A stretch of 64,000 bases of DNA from SZAS-79 sp964599095 (GTDB taxonomy: Bacteria; Pseudomonadota; Gammaproteobacteria; Burkholderiales; SG8-39): NCBI GenBank assembly GCA_964599095.1, contig CAZREB010000001.1, forward strand, positions 372,001-436,000, in the 5' to 3' direction. Position numbers and translations under genes: made by a program. Position 1 is the first letter of the stretch, and every line of letters starts with the position of its first letter. The notes under the pieces are model-generated. The model searched no databases and was not told the origin of the DNA. It worked only from the letters and a program-made list of their open reading frames with translations. Of the stretch, positions 25,758 to 34,004 are shown piece after piece.

Positions 25758-26564
25758 ATGACACAAACCAAGAATTCGAGGGCTGCATCGCGCCTGCTGG
25801 TGGCGCTGACGGCCTTTCTTGTCACGTCTGCGGGCAATGCGCAGCAGCCGGCGACCGCCACCACGGAAGCTGCGGCTGCAAGCGCGGATTCCGCTTCCCG
25901 CGTCATCAGGCGCGCCGACTTCGGCAAGGAAAAGCCTGGCCGCGACGCGCGCCGGCTGGCCGACTGGGTGATCGACTCCGGCGACAGCAAGCGCATGCCG
26001 TTCGTGGTCATCGACAAGACCGCAGCGCAGGTTTTCCTTTTCGATGCGGACGGACACCTTCGCGGTGCTTCCGCCGCCCTCCTCGGCATCGCGCACGGCG
26101 ACGATTCGGCGCCTGGCGTGGGTGATCTGGAGCTTTCCGCGATCCCGCTCAAGGACCGCACCACCCCGGCGGGCCGCTTCGAAGCATCGACCGGCCGCAA
26201 CTACCATGGCAAGGAAATCCTGTGGGTGGACTACGACGCCTCGATTTCGATGCACCCGGTGATCAACACCGTTCCGAGCGAGCGCAGGCCGCACCGCCTC
26301 GCCACCGAAACGCCGCTCGACAACCGGATTTCGTTCGGTTGCATCAACGTTCCGCTGCCGTTTTTCAAGAACGTTGTCAGCCCGACGTTCAAGGAAACCG
26401 GCGGGATCGTGTATGTGCTGCCGGAAGTGCGCCCGTTCGCGGAGGTGTTCTCGACTTACGATGTCGACGAGCGGGCAAGGCAACTCGCGCGATTGGTGGC
26501 GGCGGCGGACGCGCACCTGGTGACCGCGGTTCTCGGCGCGGCCAGGTCCAGCGAAGGCGAGTGA
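25758..26564 (+). CDS. Exported L,D-transpeptidase-like (YkuD-type) protein
   Basis: A 268-residue protein with a signal peptide (SRLLVALTAFLVTSAGNAQQ). The YkuD-type catalytic block is HPVINT...LDNRISFGCINVPLPFF: His, then S-F-G-C-I-N with the nucleophile Cys. The usual family motif is SHGC, so Phe replaces the second His, a variation also found in other annotated L,D-transpeptidase-like proteins. The N-terminal substrate side (MPFVVIDKTAAQVFLFDADGHL) matches the fold. Periplasmic peptidoglycan or lipoprotein cross-linking is possible; the substrate is unproven. It sits between the glycine-rich protein and the PA2779-like gene. Confidence 0.75.
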   Translation: MTQTKNSRAASRLLVALTAFLVTSAGNAQQPATATTEAAAASADSASRVIRRADFGKEKPGRDARRLADWVIDSGDSKRMPFVVIDKTAAQVFLFDADGHLRGASAALLGIAHGDDSAPGVGDLELSAIPLKDRTTPAGRFEASTGRNYHGKEILWVDYDASISMHPVINTVPSERRPHRLATETPLDNRISFGCINVPLPFFKNVVSPTFKETGGIVYVLPEVRPFAEVFSTYDVDERARQLARLVAAADAHLVTAVLGAARSSEGE

Positions 26565-26789
26565 CCTCCGATACGCCTTCGGGTTCTGCAACCCCCGCTT
26601 CGGGCGTACTATCGTCGGCGAGCGTGCTGTGTGCGCCAGCGCACAGATTTGGTTTCAGCGCCGGCGCGATCATTGCCTCCTGAGAGCGGCATGCCCGTGG
26701 TTGTTGGGAGGCAGCGTTCCAAGCGCCGGGCGACCGGTCGGTTCTTTGCAGGCGCAGGACCCATCCGAAACCACACAGGAGTAAGTGAA

Positions 26790-27155
26790 ATGAAATCGAC
26801 GCTCAAGCGGATTCTTTGCAGCTTTCTGGTCATCGCCATGTCGATGGTGCCGTTCCAGTACAGCCAGGCCGGCATGATCGGTTCGGATGCGGTGATCACT
26901 TCGGCGGCTTCGCAGGCCGATCGCAACACTGTTAACAACTTCCTCGATCGCTCGGATGCCACCGCGCAACTCATGGCGCTGGGCGTCGATTCGGCCTCGG
27001 CCAAGGCTCGGGTCGCGACCATGACCGACTCGGAAATCGCATCGCTCGCCGGGAAGATCAACTCGCTGCCGGTCGGTGCCGATTCGGGTGCCGGCACGCT
27101 GCTGCTCGTCCTCCTGATCGTCTGGGCGATCTGGTACTTCGCATTCCGGCGCTAA
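26790..27155 (+). CDS. PA2779-like small membrane protein
   Basis: A 121-residue protein with an N-terminal signal/anchor (MKSTLKRILCSFLVIAMSMVPFQYSQAGMIG), a helical middle (RNTVNNFLDRSDATAQLMALGVDSASAKARVATMTDSEI) and a C-terminal membrane helix (GTLLLVLLIVWAIWYFAFRR). This is the layout of the PA2779 family of unknown function. It is followed 56 nt later by the PA2778-type cysteine peptidase, the conserved partner in many proteobacteria. AGGAG precedes ATG 26790. Processing or maturation by the partner peptidase is a common guess, not shown. Confidence 0.85.
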   Translation: MKSTLKRILCSFLVIAMSMVPFQYSQAGMIGSDAVITSAASQADRNTVNNFLDRSDATAQLMALGVDSASAKARVATMTDSEIASLAGKINSLPVGADSGAGTLLLVLLIVWAIWYFAFRR

Positions 27156-27211
27156 GTCCCAGGTAAGGCAGGAAAGGCACGCCGGACCCGATTCCTTCAG
27201 CAGGGAAAGAG

Positions 27212-28183
27212 ATGCCGGCTGCCTCGTACCGCAGCGCCCGCCTCCTGGCGGGCGCTTTGTTTTTGATCCTCCTCCTGTCCGGCTGCGCGTCGATGGTCCC
27301 GCAGACCATGGCGCTGCGCGAAACCTGGCCCGGAGGCGTGCCTTTGCGCTTCGAAAAGGCCCAGGTCCCTTTCTTCCCGCAGGACGACTACCAGTGCGGC
27401 CCGGCAGCGCTCGCGACCGTGCTGGCCGACGCCGGTGTCAAGGTGACGCCCGACGAGCTCGTCAAGCAGGTCTACATCCCGGAGCGCCAGGGCAGCCTGC
27501 AGGCGGAAATGCTCGCCGCCCCGAGGCGGTACGGCCTGGTCGGCTATCCTCTCGCGCCACGCTTCGACGATCTGCTGCGCGAAGTCGCGGCCGGCAACCC
27601 GGTCGTGATCCTGCAGAACTTCGGGGCCGGATTCATCGACCTCTGGCATTACGCGGTGGTCGTGGGTTACGACTACCCCGCCGGGGAGCTTTACCTGCGC
27701 TCGGGCAAGACCGAGCGCGAAAAGATGCCGTTCACGATCCTCGAGTACACCTGGAAGAAGGGTGACTACTGGGCGATGGTGGCACTGCCGCCCGACCGGA
27801 TTCCGGTCACGGCGACCGAAGCCGGTTACACCGCGGCCATCGTGGCAATGGAAAGGGCGGGCGACAAGGCCGCCACCGCACGCGCCTACGCCACGGCCCT
27901 CGCGCGCTGGCCGTCGAATCTCGGCGCCAGCATCGGCCTTGCGAACCAGGCCTATGCGCAAGGTGATCTCAAGGGGGCCGAGTCCGTGCTTCGCCGCGCG
28001 GCCGGCCGGCACCCGGACTCGATCGTGGTCCTCAACAACCTTGCGCAGGTGCTTTCGGACCAGGGACGCAACGCCGAAGCGCTCGCGCTGATCGACCGCC
28101 CCGCAAAACCGGACCCCCGGTATGACGCCGCGGTGGCCGCGACGCGCAGCCTGATCCTGCAGCGCCTGGGCCAGGCGAAATAG
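27212..28183 (+). CDS. PA2778-like lipoprotein: C39-type cysteine peptidase with TPR region
   Basis: A 323-residue predicted lipoprotein (lipobox LLLSGCASM). A papain-like C39-type domain has the catalytic Cys in FPQDDYQCGPAALATVL and the catalytic His in FIDLWHYAVVVGYD. The C-terminal third has TPR-like helices (LGASIGLANQAYAQGDLKGAESVLRRAAGRHPDSIVVLNNLAQ). C39 domains often cut double-glycine leaders. The natural neighbour substrates here are the PA2779-like protein and perhaps the glycine-rich secreted protein, which is inference. Confidence 0.88.
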   Translation: MPAASYRSARLLAGALFLILLLSGCASMVPQTMALRETWPGGVPLRFEKAQVPFFPQDDYQCGPAALATVLADAGVKVTPDELVKQVYIPERQGSLQAEMLAAPRRYGLVGYPLAPRFDDLLREVAAGNPVVILQNFGAGFIDLWHYAVVVGYDYPAGELYLRSGKTEREKMPFTILEYTWKKGDYWAMVALPPDRIPVTATEAGYTAAIVAMERAGDKAATARAYATALARWPSNLGASIGLANQAYAQGDLKGAESVLRRAAGRHPDSIVVLNNLAQVLSDQGRNAEALALIDRPAKPDPRYDAAVAATRSLILQRLGQAK

Positions 28184-28386
28184 CATGAAAGTGAAACTTC
28201 GATTCCGGTAGTTCGGCTTGCTGCCTGGCATTGGTGCAAGTCGACTTTCCTAAAATGGAAAGACATCTCCAAACAAGATGCCTGCCTGTCAGTCAGCTTG
28301 CACTGCGGATTTGCCGCTTTTGGCGTATCGCACGACCCGCCCGATGAGTTAGTCTAGGCACTCCCGGGAGGAGAAGGGGCCGTAAG

Positions 28387-29328
28387 CTGAACAACCTGTC
28401 GCTGTTTGCGGGCTGCGTAGCCATCTGGAGCACGACCTGGTATGCGATCACGTTCCAGCTCGGGACCGTGGCCGTCGAGGTCAGCGTGGCCTGGCGGTTC
28501 CTGTTTGCCGGGCTGCTGGTCGCCGCGTGGTGCCGTGCACGCAGCCTGTCGCTGCGCTTCAATTCCGCCGATCATGCCGCGCTCGCGATCCTCGGCCTCA
28601 CGATGTACAGCGCGGCCTACATCTGCGTCTATCGGGCCGAGCAGCACCTGGCCTCGGGCCTCGTGGCGGTCGGTTTCTCGGCGGCACCGCTGCTCGCGAT
28701 GTTCGGCATGCGCGCGTTCTTCGGCCAGCCGCTCACGGCGCGCATGACCACCGGGTCGCTGCTCGGGATCGCCGGCATCGTGCTGGTGTTCTGGCCGGAA
28801 TTCGGCCGGCTCTCGCAGAACGACGGCGTCGCCCTCGGCGCCCTGCTGACTGCGCTCGCGGTCACCGGCTCGGTCGCCGGCGGGCTGCTGGCGCACGGCA
28901 ACAACCAGCGCGGGTTGAAGGGCCTGCCGACGATGGCATGGAGCATGGGCTACGGCGGGATGTTCGCATTGCTGATCGCTCTCGCGCTCGGCAGGGAACT
29001 GTCGATCGGCACCACGCCGGCCTACCTGCTGTCGCTGGGCTATCTCGCATTTGTCGGCACCGTGGCTGCCTTCGCGGCCTGGCTCACGCTGCTCGGGCGC
29101 ATCGGCCCGGCGCGCGCGTCCTATGTGGGCGTCATGGTGCCGGTGGTCGCGCTGCTGATCTCGACGCTGTTCGAGAACCTCGTCTGGCACCCGATGATGA
29201 TCGCGGGCATGCTGGTGTCGATCGCGGGCAACGTGCTGGTGCTCGGCGACCCGCGCAAGAAGGCCGCCGGAGCCCCTGCAACGCCGGCGGCGGCGGTAAT
29301 CCGCACGGAGCCCTCGGCGCGGGTCTGA
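28387..29328 (+). CDS. EamA/DMT family transporter, probable CTG start
   Basis: A ten-helix drug/metabolite transporter with two EamA repeats. The usual first helix (LSLFAGCVAIWSTTWYAIT) is encoded from ~28393, but no ATG, GTG or TTG exists in frame between the stop at 28345 and a GTG at 28468. A start at 28468 would delete that helix. The codon CTG at 28387 lies behind a purine-rich GGAGGAGAAGGGG tract, so a CTG start is the best reading (~313 aa). Substrate unknown (amino acids or metabolites). Convergent with a TauD gene. An upstream frameshift is the alternative explanation. Confidence 0.7.
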   Translation: MNNLSLFAGCVAIWSTTWYAITFQLGTVAVEVSVAWRFLFAGLLVAAWCRARSLSLRFNSADHAALAILGLTMYSAAYICVYRAEQHLASGLVAVGFSAAPLLAMFGMRAFFGQPLTARMTTGSLLGIAGIVLVFWPEFGRLSQNDGVALGALLTALAVTGSVAGGLLAHGNNQRGLKGLPTMAWSMGYGGMFALLIALALGRELSIGTTPAYLLSLGYLAFVGTVAAFAAWLTLLGRIGPARASYVGVMVPVVALLISTLFENLVWHPMMIAGMLVSIAGNVLVLGDPRKKAAGAPATPAAAVIRTEPSARV

Positions 29329-29354
29329 CGCAGGCGAACCCGGGGTTCGCCCCG

Positions 29355-30233
29355 CTACATCGGCCCGGTGTAGACGTGTCCCGAAGGCTGGCCAAGCACC
29401 GTCGTGCGATGCAGTTCGCGGCGTTTGGTTTCGTCGAAGTCTGCCAGGGCGATGTGCATCGTGCAGCGGTTGTCCCAGATCAGCAGGTCGTGCTTCCTCC
29501 ACTGGTGCCGGTAGATGAACTCGTGCTTTGCCGCGTGCTCGCAGAGGAATTCGATCAGCGGCCCGGATTCCTCGCGCGTCATGCCTTCGATCAGCTCGAC
29601 CTTCTCGCTGATGTAGAGCGCCTTCCTGCCGGTCTGCCAGTGCGTGCGCACGATCGGCTGTGCGATCGGTGGGTTCAGCCTGCGGTCCTCCGCAAGCCGC
29701 TCTGCCGAAGCGAAGGGCAGCGCCCGCCCAGGGACATGGACGCCGTGCAAGTTCGCAATCAGCTTCTTCATGCCTTCGGACAGCGTGTCGTAGGCCATCG
29801 TCATGTTGGCGAACATCGTGTCGCCGCCGACGGCCGGGATCTCGCGGCTGTGCAAGAGCGAGCCGAGCGCCGGGCACAGCGTGAACGACATGTCCGAATG
29901 CCACTTGCGGCCGGTATAGCGCGAATCCGACGGCGTGCCGTCGGGTTTCGGCCGGTTGGTCACCATCAGGATCTCGGGATATTGCGGATGCCGGTCGCGC
30001 GGCAGCGACTCGTGCCGGTCGAGCTCGCCGAAACGGCGGCTGAACGCAATGTGCTGCCGGGGGGTAAGGTCCTGGTTGCGGAACAGCAGCACGCCGTTGG
30101 CGAGGAAAGCCTGCTCGATCTGCGCGAACAACGCGTCGTCCACCGGCCGGGTGAGGTCGACGCCCAGGACTTCCGCGCCGAGCGCGTGCGAAAGCGGCCT
30201 GAGCTGGAGTGCCATCGTTTCTGCGATTCCCAT
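29355..30233 (-). CDS. TauD/TfdA family dioxygenase
   Basis: A 292-residue Fe(II)/2-oxoglutarate dioxygenase of the TauD/TfdA type. HxD in YTGRKWHSDMSF (~res 115), distal His in DLLIWDNRCTMHIALADF, and Arg in ELHRTTVLG. The opening LRPLSHALGAEVLGVDLTRPVDD is classic for taurine/alpha-ketoglutarate dioxygenases. ATG 30215 (MALQLRP) is an alternative start. It lies 43 nt after a Bug-type binding protein on the same strand, so uptake and oxidation of one compound is likely; no sulfonate ABC genes are near. It shares many residues with the 32.2-kb enzyme (MFANMTMAYDTLSEGMK versus MFANMYLAYDTLSEPMK). Confidence 0.9.
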   Translation of the reverse strand: MGIAETMALQLRPLSHALGAEVLGVDLTRPVDDALFAQIEQAFLANGVLLFRNQDLTPRQHIAFSRRFGELDRHESLPRDRHPQYPEILMVTNRPKPDGTPSDSRYTGRKWHSDMSFTLCPALGSLLHSREIPAVGGDTMFANMTMAYDTLSEGMKKLIANLHGVHVPGRALPFASAERLAEDRRLNPPIAQPIVRTHWQTGRKALYISEKVELIEGMTREESGPLIEFLCEHAAKHEFIYRHQWRKHDLLIWDNRCTMHIALADFDETKRRELHRTTVLGQPSGHVYTGPM

Positions 30234-30276
30234 TGCAGTGCCCCGCGTGTTTATTCCGCGCCGTTGCCCGGCGCAG

Positions 30277-31257
30277 CTACTCCGATCGTATGCCGGCCGA
30301 GCGCACCACCTTGCCCCAGCGCGCCATCTCGGCCCTGAGGAAGTCGGCGTACTCCGCCGGCGTGCTGGCCACCGGCTCGGCGCCGAGGTTGGCCACCCGC
30401 TCCGCCACCTCCGCGGTCTTCAGGATGCGGATCGCCTCGGTGCTCAGCTTCGCGACCACCGGCGCCGGGGTGCCGGCCGGCGCGAAGAGGCCATACCACG
30501 CGGTCGCTTCATAACCGGGGACGCCGGCCTCGGCGATCGTCGGCAGGTCGGGCACCACCGCGGCGCGCTTTGCCGTGGTCACCGCGATCGGCCGCACCTT
30601 GCCCGCCTTGGCGTGCGGCAGGAACGAGATCATGTCGCCGAACGTAATCTGCGCCTGACCGGCAAGCACGTCGTTGACCGAGGCTTGCGCGCCCTTGTAC
30701 GCCACGTGCACGAGCTTCACGCCGGTCATGCTCTTGAAAAGCTCGCCCGCGAGATGCTGCGAGGCGCCGATGCCGCCGGAGGCAAAGTTGATCTTGTCCG
30801 GGTTGGCCTGCGCGTAGGCGATCAGCTCCTTGACCGACTTCACCGGCAGCGAAGGATGCACCACCAGCAGCATCGGCACGCGGGCCACCTGCGTGATCGG
30901 CGCGAAGTCCTTCTCGGTGTCGTACGGCATCTTCGGGTAGATGAACTGGTTGACCGCGTTGGTCCCGATCGCGCCCATCAGGAGCGTGTAGCCGTCCGGC
31001 GCCGCCTTGGCCACGAGGTCGGCCCCGATGTTGCCGCCGGCCCCGGTACGGTTCTCGACCACCACCGGCTGGCCCCAGGCTTCGGCGAATTTCTGGCCCA
31101 TCGTGCGCGCAAGCACATCGGTCGCGCCGCCCGGGCCGAAAGGCACGACGATCTTGATCGGGCGCTCGGGATAGGTTTGCGCATGCGCCGTGCCTGCGAC
31201 CAGGAACAAGGCGCCGAGGAACAGGCGCAGCAGGGCGCGGCGGTCGATCCGTTTCAT
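30277..31257 (-). CDS. Bug family tripartite tricarboxylate transporter substrate-binding protein
   Basis: A 326-residue periplasmic binding protein of the TctC/Bug family. Signal peptide LLRLFLGALFLVAGTAHAQ; family marks YPERPIKIVVPFGPGGATDVLAR, VVVENRTGAGGNIGADLVAKAAPDGYTLL and AYKGAQASVNDVLAGQ. Such proteins bind small carboxylates or amides and usually work with TctA/TctB, which are absent from this window. ATG 31257 has AAGGAG at a good distance; the preceding TTG is less likely. First gene of a two-gene unit with the TauD gene downstream. Confidence 0.92.
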   Translation of the reverse strand: MKRIDRRALLRLFLGALFLVAGTAHAQTYPERPIKIVVPFGPGGATDVLARTMGQKFAEAWGQPVVVENRTGAGGNIGADLVAKAAPDGYTLLMGAIGTNAVNQFIYPKMPYDTEKDFAPITQVARVPMLLVVHPSLPVKSVKELIAYAQANPDKINFASGGIGASQHLAGELFKSMTGVKLVHVAYKGAQASVNDVLAGQAQITFGDMISFLPHAKAGKVRPIAVTTAKRAAVVPDLPTIAEAGVPGYEATAWYGLFAPAGTPAPVVAKLSTEAIRILKTAEVAERVANLGAEPVASTPAEYADFLRAEMARWGKVVRSAGIRSE

Positions 31258-31344
31258 CAAGTCTCCTTGGGGATGTGCATCGGGTGCACATTCTGTGTAG
31301 TGTTGCGGCCTCCCGGAAAGTACCCGTCACTATTCCCCCAGTCA

Positions 31345-32130
31345 ATGTCCTCGCTGCTGGACCCGTTCATCCTCGTCAAGATCGCCTGCGCGATCGTGAT
31401 CGTCGTTTCCGCTTCGCGCGCAACCGAGCGGCTCGGTCCGTTCCTCGGTTCGATGATCGCGACGCTGCCGGTGTCGACCGGGCCGATCTATGTGTTCCTC
31501 GCGATCGACCACGGGCCACAGTTCATCTCGGATGCCGCGCGCATGGGCGTGGTCGCGACCACGGCGACCGTCGCCTTCCTCGGCATGCATGCGCTGGTCG
31601 CGCAGAAGCAGGCGACGTTCCTCTCTTGGCTCGCGGCCACCTGTTCGTGGTTCGTGGTCGCGTGGCTGTTGCAGCAAAGAGAGTGGACGTTCGTCGAAGC
31701 CTGCGCGGTGTTCGTTGCGTCCTTCGCCGTTGCGATCCGGGTGCTGCGGCGCTTCGTGGTCGAGGTCAAGGCGCCGCCGATGCCGCGCGTGCGCTTCGAT
31801 CTTGCCCTGCGCGCGACGCTGGTGGCCTGCGTGGTGATCGCGACGACGATCGCCGGCAATGCCCTCGGGCCGGCGGCGACCGGGACGCTCGCGACCTACC
31901 CGGTGGTGTTCACATCCCTCGTGCTGATCCTGCAGCCGCGCTGCGGCGGGCCGTTCACCGCCTCGCTGCTGGTGAATTCGCTCAAGGGCCTGATCGGGTT
32001 CGGCACGGCGCTAGGCGTGCTGCACCTGGCCGCGGCCCGCTGGGGCTCGACCGCCGGCCTGCTGCTCGGCCTCGCGGTGGCAATCGGCTGGAACGTCGGA
32101 CTCTTCCTCCTCCGCCACCCCAAGAAATAG
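31345..32130 (+). CDS. Unrecognised integral membrane protein with internal repeat
   Basis: A 261-residue very hydrophobic protein with about eight membrane segments. I do not recognise the family. The two halves look related: the first carries ERLGPFLGSMIATLPVSTGPIY, the second GNALGPAATGTLATYPVVFTSL, both with a G-P-x-x-G/T-x-x-A-T-x-P-V core after a charged segment. The charged middle (RVLRRFVVEVKAPPMPRVRFD) would be the loop linking inverted or parallel repeats, as in small transporters. Divergent from the Bug/TauD unit and convergent with the next TauD gene. No ribosome-binding site of note. Confidence 0.65.
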   Translation: MSSLLDPFILVKIACAIVIVVSASRATERLGPFLGSMIATLPVSTGPIYVFLAIDHGPQFISDAARMGVVATTATVAFLGMHALVAQKQATFLSWLAATCSWFVVAWLLQQREWTFVEACAVFVASFAVAIRVLRRFVVEVKAPPMPRVRFDLALRATLVACVVIATTIAGNALGPAATGTLATYPVVFTSLVLILQPRCGGPFTASLLVNSLKGLIGFGTALGVLHLAAARWGSTAGLLLGLAVAIGWNVGLFLLRHPKK

Positions 32131-32133
32131 AAG

Positions 32134-32190
32134 AAATAGTGTCAGGGTCGATTATTTCGCCAAGCGGAATATTCGACTCCGACACCATTT
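32134..32190. repeat. AAATNGG-type inverted repeat (copy 1)
   Basis: Imperfect arms of 27 nt (32134-32160 and 32164-32190; 22 of 27 paired) around a CAA loop, between two convergent stops. The outer half-site AAATGGTGTCGGAGTC (minus strand) resembles the half-sites of the hairpins at 34983-35041 and 54061-54114. Likely a REP-like dispersed element; it may serve as a bidirectional terminator. Confidence 0.65.
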
Positions 32191-32210
32191 ATTGAACGGC
32201 CCGGGGCGGG

Positions 32211-33098
32211 TCAGTGCGTCGGCCCGCCTGCGAGGGTGGTGCGGTGCATGTGGCGGCGCACCGAGAAGTCGTAGTCCGACAGCGCGTAGTGCGTCACGCA
32301 GCGGTTGTCCCAGAAGATCATGTCGTTCACCTGCCACTTGTGGCGATAGATGAACTCCGGCCGCGTCGAGTGGCGGAACAGCATGTCGAGGATCGGCTGG
32401 CTCTCGTCCTTCGGCATCCCGACGATGCCCTTGGTGAAGCCCGGGTTCACGTACAGCGCCTTGCGGCCTGTGACCGGGTGCACCCGCACCATCGGGTGCT
32501 CGACCGGCGGGGTCTTGGCGCGCTGCTCGGGCGTGAGCGGAGGACGCTCCTTGAGGTGCGCGAAATAGGTGTCGTAGGCGTGGCTGTAGTCGTGCACCGC
32601 CGAAAGGCCGCCGATGAAGTTCTTCATCGGTTCCGACAGCGTGTCGTAGGCAAGGTACATGTTGGCGAACATCGTGTCGCCGCCGATCTCGGGCATCTCG
32701 CGGCACAGGAGCAGCGACCCCATGGACGGATTCTTCATGTACGACAGGTCCGAGTGCCAGTACTGGCCGGCGTAGACGGCGCCCTTGAGCCTGCCCTCCT
32801 CCCTGACGTTGGACACCACGAAGACTTCGGGCTTGCCCGGCAGCGCGAAGTCGCCGATCACATGCGCCTCGAGCTCGCCGAAGTGGCGGCTGAATGCGAT
32901 GTGCTCGTCCGGCGTCAGGTCGGTGTCCCGGAAGAGCAGGATGCCGTTCTCGCCGAGCGCGTGATGCAGGGCATCGACCTCGGCCGCCCCGAGCGGGCGC
33001 TTGAGGTCCAGGCCGGTGATCTCCGCCCCGCAGGCGGTGGAGATCCGGCGCGCCTGGATCGATCCGGTGAGGAATTCCTTCTTGAGCGCTTCACCCAT
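32211..33098 (-). CDS. TauD/TfdA family dioxygenase, coupled to a GntR regulator
   Basis: A 295-residue Fe(II)/2-oxoglutarate dioxygenase. HxD in YAGQYWHSDLSYM, distal His in DMIFWDNRCVTHYALSDY, Arg in HMHRTTLAG. Opening RRISTACGAEITGLDLKRPLG is standard. The ATG at 33098 overlaps the end of the GntR gene by 8 nt, so the enzyme is translated with its regulator. Across the operator lies a divergent Bug binding protein, forming a three-gene uptake-oxidation-control unit. The compound is unknown; TauD-type enzymes attack sulfonates, aryloxyalkanoates, quaternary amines and others. Confidence 0.9.
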   Translation of the reverse strand: MGEALKKEFLTGSIQARRISTACGAEITGLDLKRPLGAAEVDALHHALGENGILLFRDTDLTPDEHIAFSRHFGELEAHVIGDFALPGKPEVFVVSNVREEGRLKGAVYAGQYWHSDLSYMKNPSMGSLLLCREMPEIGGDTMFANMYLAYDTLSEPMKNFIGGLSAVHDYSHAYDTYFAHLKERPPLTPEQRAKTPPVEHPMVRVHPVTGRKALYVNPGFTKGIVGMPKDESQPILDMLFRHSTRPEFIYRHKWQVNDMIFWDNRCVTHYALSDYDFSVRRHMHRTTLAGGPTH

Positions 33099-33948
33099 TC
33101 TGGCCCGCCTGGTCGTAGAGGTAGAAATAGTTGCGCGTGTCGACACGGCTGCGACGCACTTCCACCGGCACGTCGTTGAAGGTGTACGCGGTGCGCTCGA
33201 TTTGGAGTACCGGGTCGCCGGTGGCGATGCCGAAGGCCTTCGCCGCCGCCGCATCGGCGCGGCCGGCGCGCAGGTGCTCGACCGTGCGCACGATGTTGAG
33301 GCCGAACCGCGTCTGGTAGACCGCGTAGAGCGTCGGCCCGGCGTGCTGCAGGATGTCTTCGGTCAGGCCGGGCAGCAGCGAACAGGGGATCGTGATGTCC
33401 GAGAGCACCACCGGCACGCCGCCGACCTTGAGGACGTTGCGGATCTTGTAGACCTCGGCCGCGCTCGCCTTGCGCGGCAGCCTGAGCAGGTCCGCAGTCT
33501 CGTCGTCGGCCTGCCCGCGCTTGAGAAAGAGCACCTCGCTCACGGGCAAATCCTTGACACCATCGTTCCTCACGACGTGGAAGAACTGGTAGATGCTTCG
33601 CCGCTCGCCATGCAGCGAGACGAAAGTCCCCTTGCCTTGTTTTCTCGCCAGGACCTTGGCCGCCACCAGGTGGCCGATGGCCGCGCGGATCGTCGACACG
33701 CTGACCCGGAAGCGGTCGGCGAGCCTCGCCTCGTTCGGCAGGACTTCGCCGGGCTTCCACTCGCCCGCGGCCAGCCCGCGGATGATCTGGTCGCGCACCT
33801 GCAGGTGCAGCGGCTCGCGCGCGTGCAGCGCGGAGTGCGGCGGGTGGCGCGGCAGCGCGACCCGGTGCGCCGCAGATGCCGTCCGCTTGCCGGGCACCGG
33901 CACCTTGGCGTCCCGCGATGCCGCCGCCTTGGTTGTAATGGGGCTCAT
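33091..33948 (-). CDS. GntR/HutC family transcriptional regulator
   Basis: A 285-residue regulator. The winged HTH is LHLQVRDQIIRGLAAGEWKPGEVLPNEARLADRFRVSVSTIRAAIGHLVAAKVLARKQGKGTFV (shown by the VSVSTIRAAIGHLVA helix). The C-terminal UTRA ligand domain contains KIRNVLKVGGVPVVLSDITIP and VLQIERTAYTFNDVPVEVRRSR. This is the HutC subfamily, whose ligands are usually the substrate of the controlled pathway. It has an extended basic N-terminus of ~45 residues. It overlaps the downstream TauD gene and faces a Bug gene across a palindromic operator. Confidence 0.92.
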   Translation of the reverse strand: MSPITTKAAASRDAKVPVPGKRTASAAHRVALPRHPPHSALHAREPLHLQVRDQIIRGLAAGEWKPGEVLPNEARLADRFRVSVSTIRAAIGHLVAAKVLARKQGKGTFVSLHGERRSIYQFFHVVRNDGVKDLPVSEVLFLKRGQADDETADLLRLPRKASAAEVYKIRNVLKVGGVPVVLSDITIPCSLLPGLTEDILQHAGPTLYAVYQTRFGLNIVRTVEHLRAGRADAAAAKAFGIATGDPVLQIERTAYTFNDVPVEVRRSRVDTRNYFYLYDQAGQNG

Positions 33949-33952
33949 TTTG

Positions 33953-33972
33953 TATAATCATACGAATGATTA
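33953..33972. promoter_or_regulatory. GntR-type operator with overlapping -10
   Basis: Perfect inverted repeat TAATCAT-ACGA-ATGATTA (33955-33972), overlapping a TATAAT hexamer (33953-33958) that faces the Bug gene. It lies in the 56-nt gap between the divergent GntR and Bug genes, so one bound dimer could repress both. It is the obvious binding site for the adjacent GntR protein. Confidence 0.7.
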
Positions 33973-34004
33973 GAGAGATTCGCAAGGATCCAAGAGGAGA
34001 CTCC

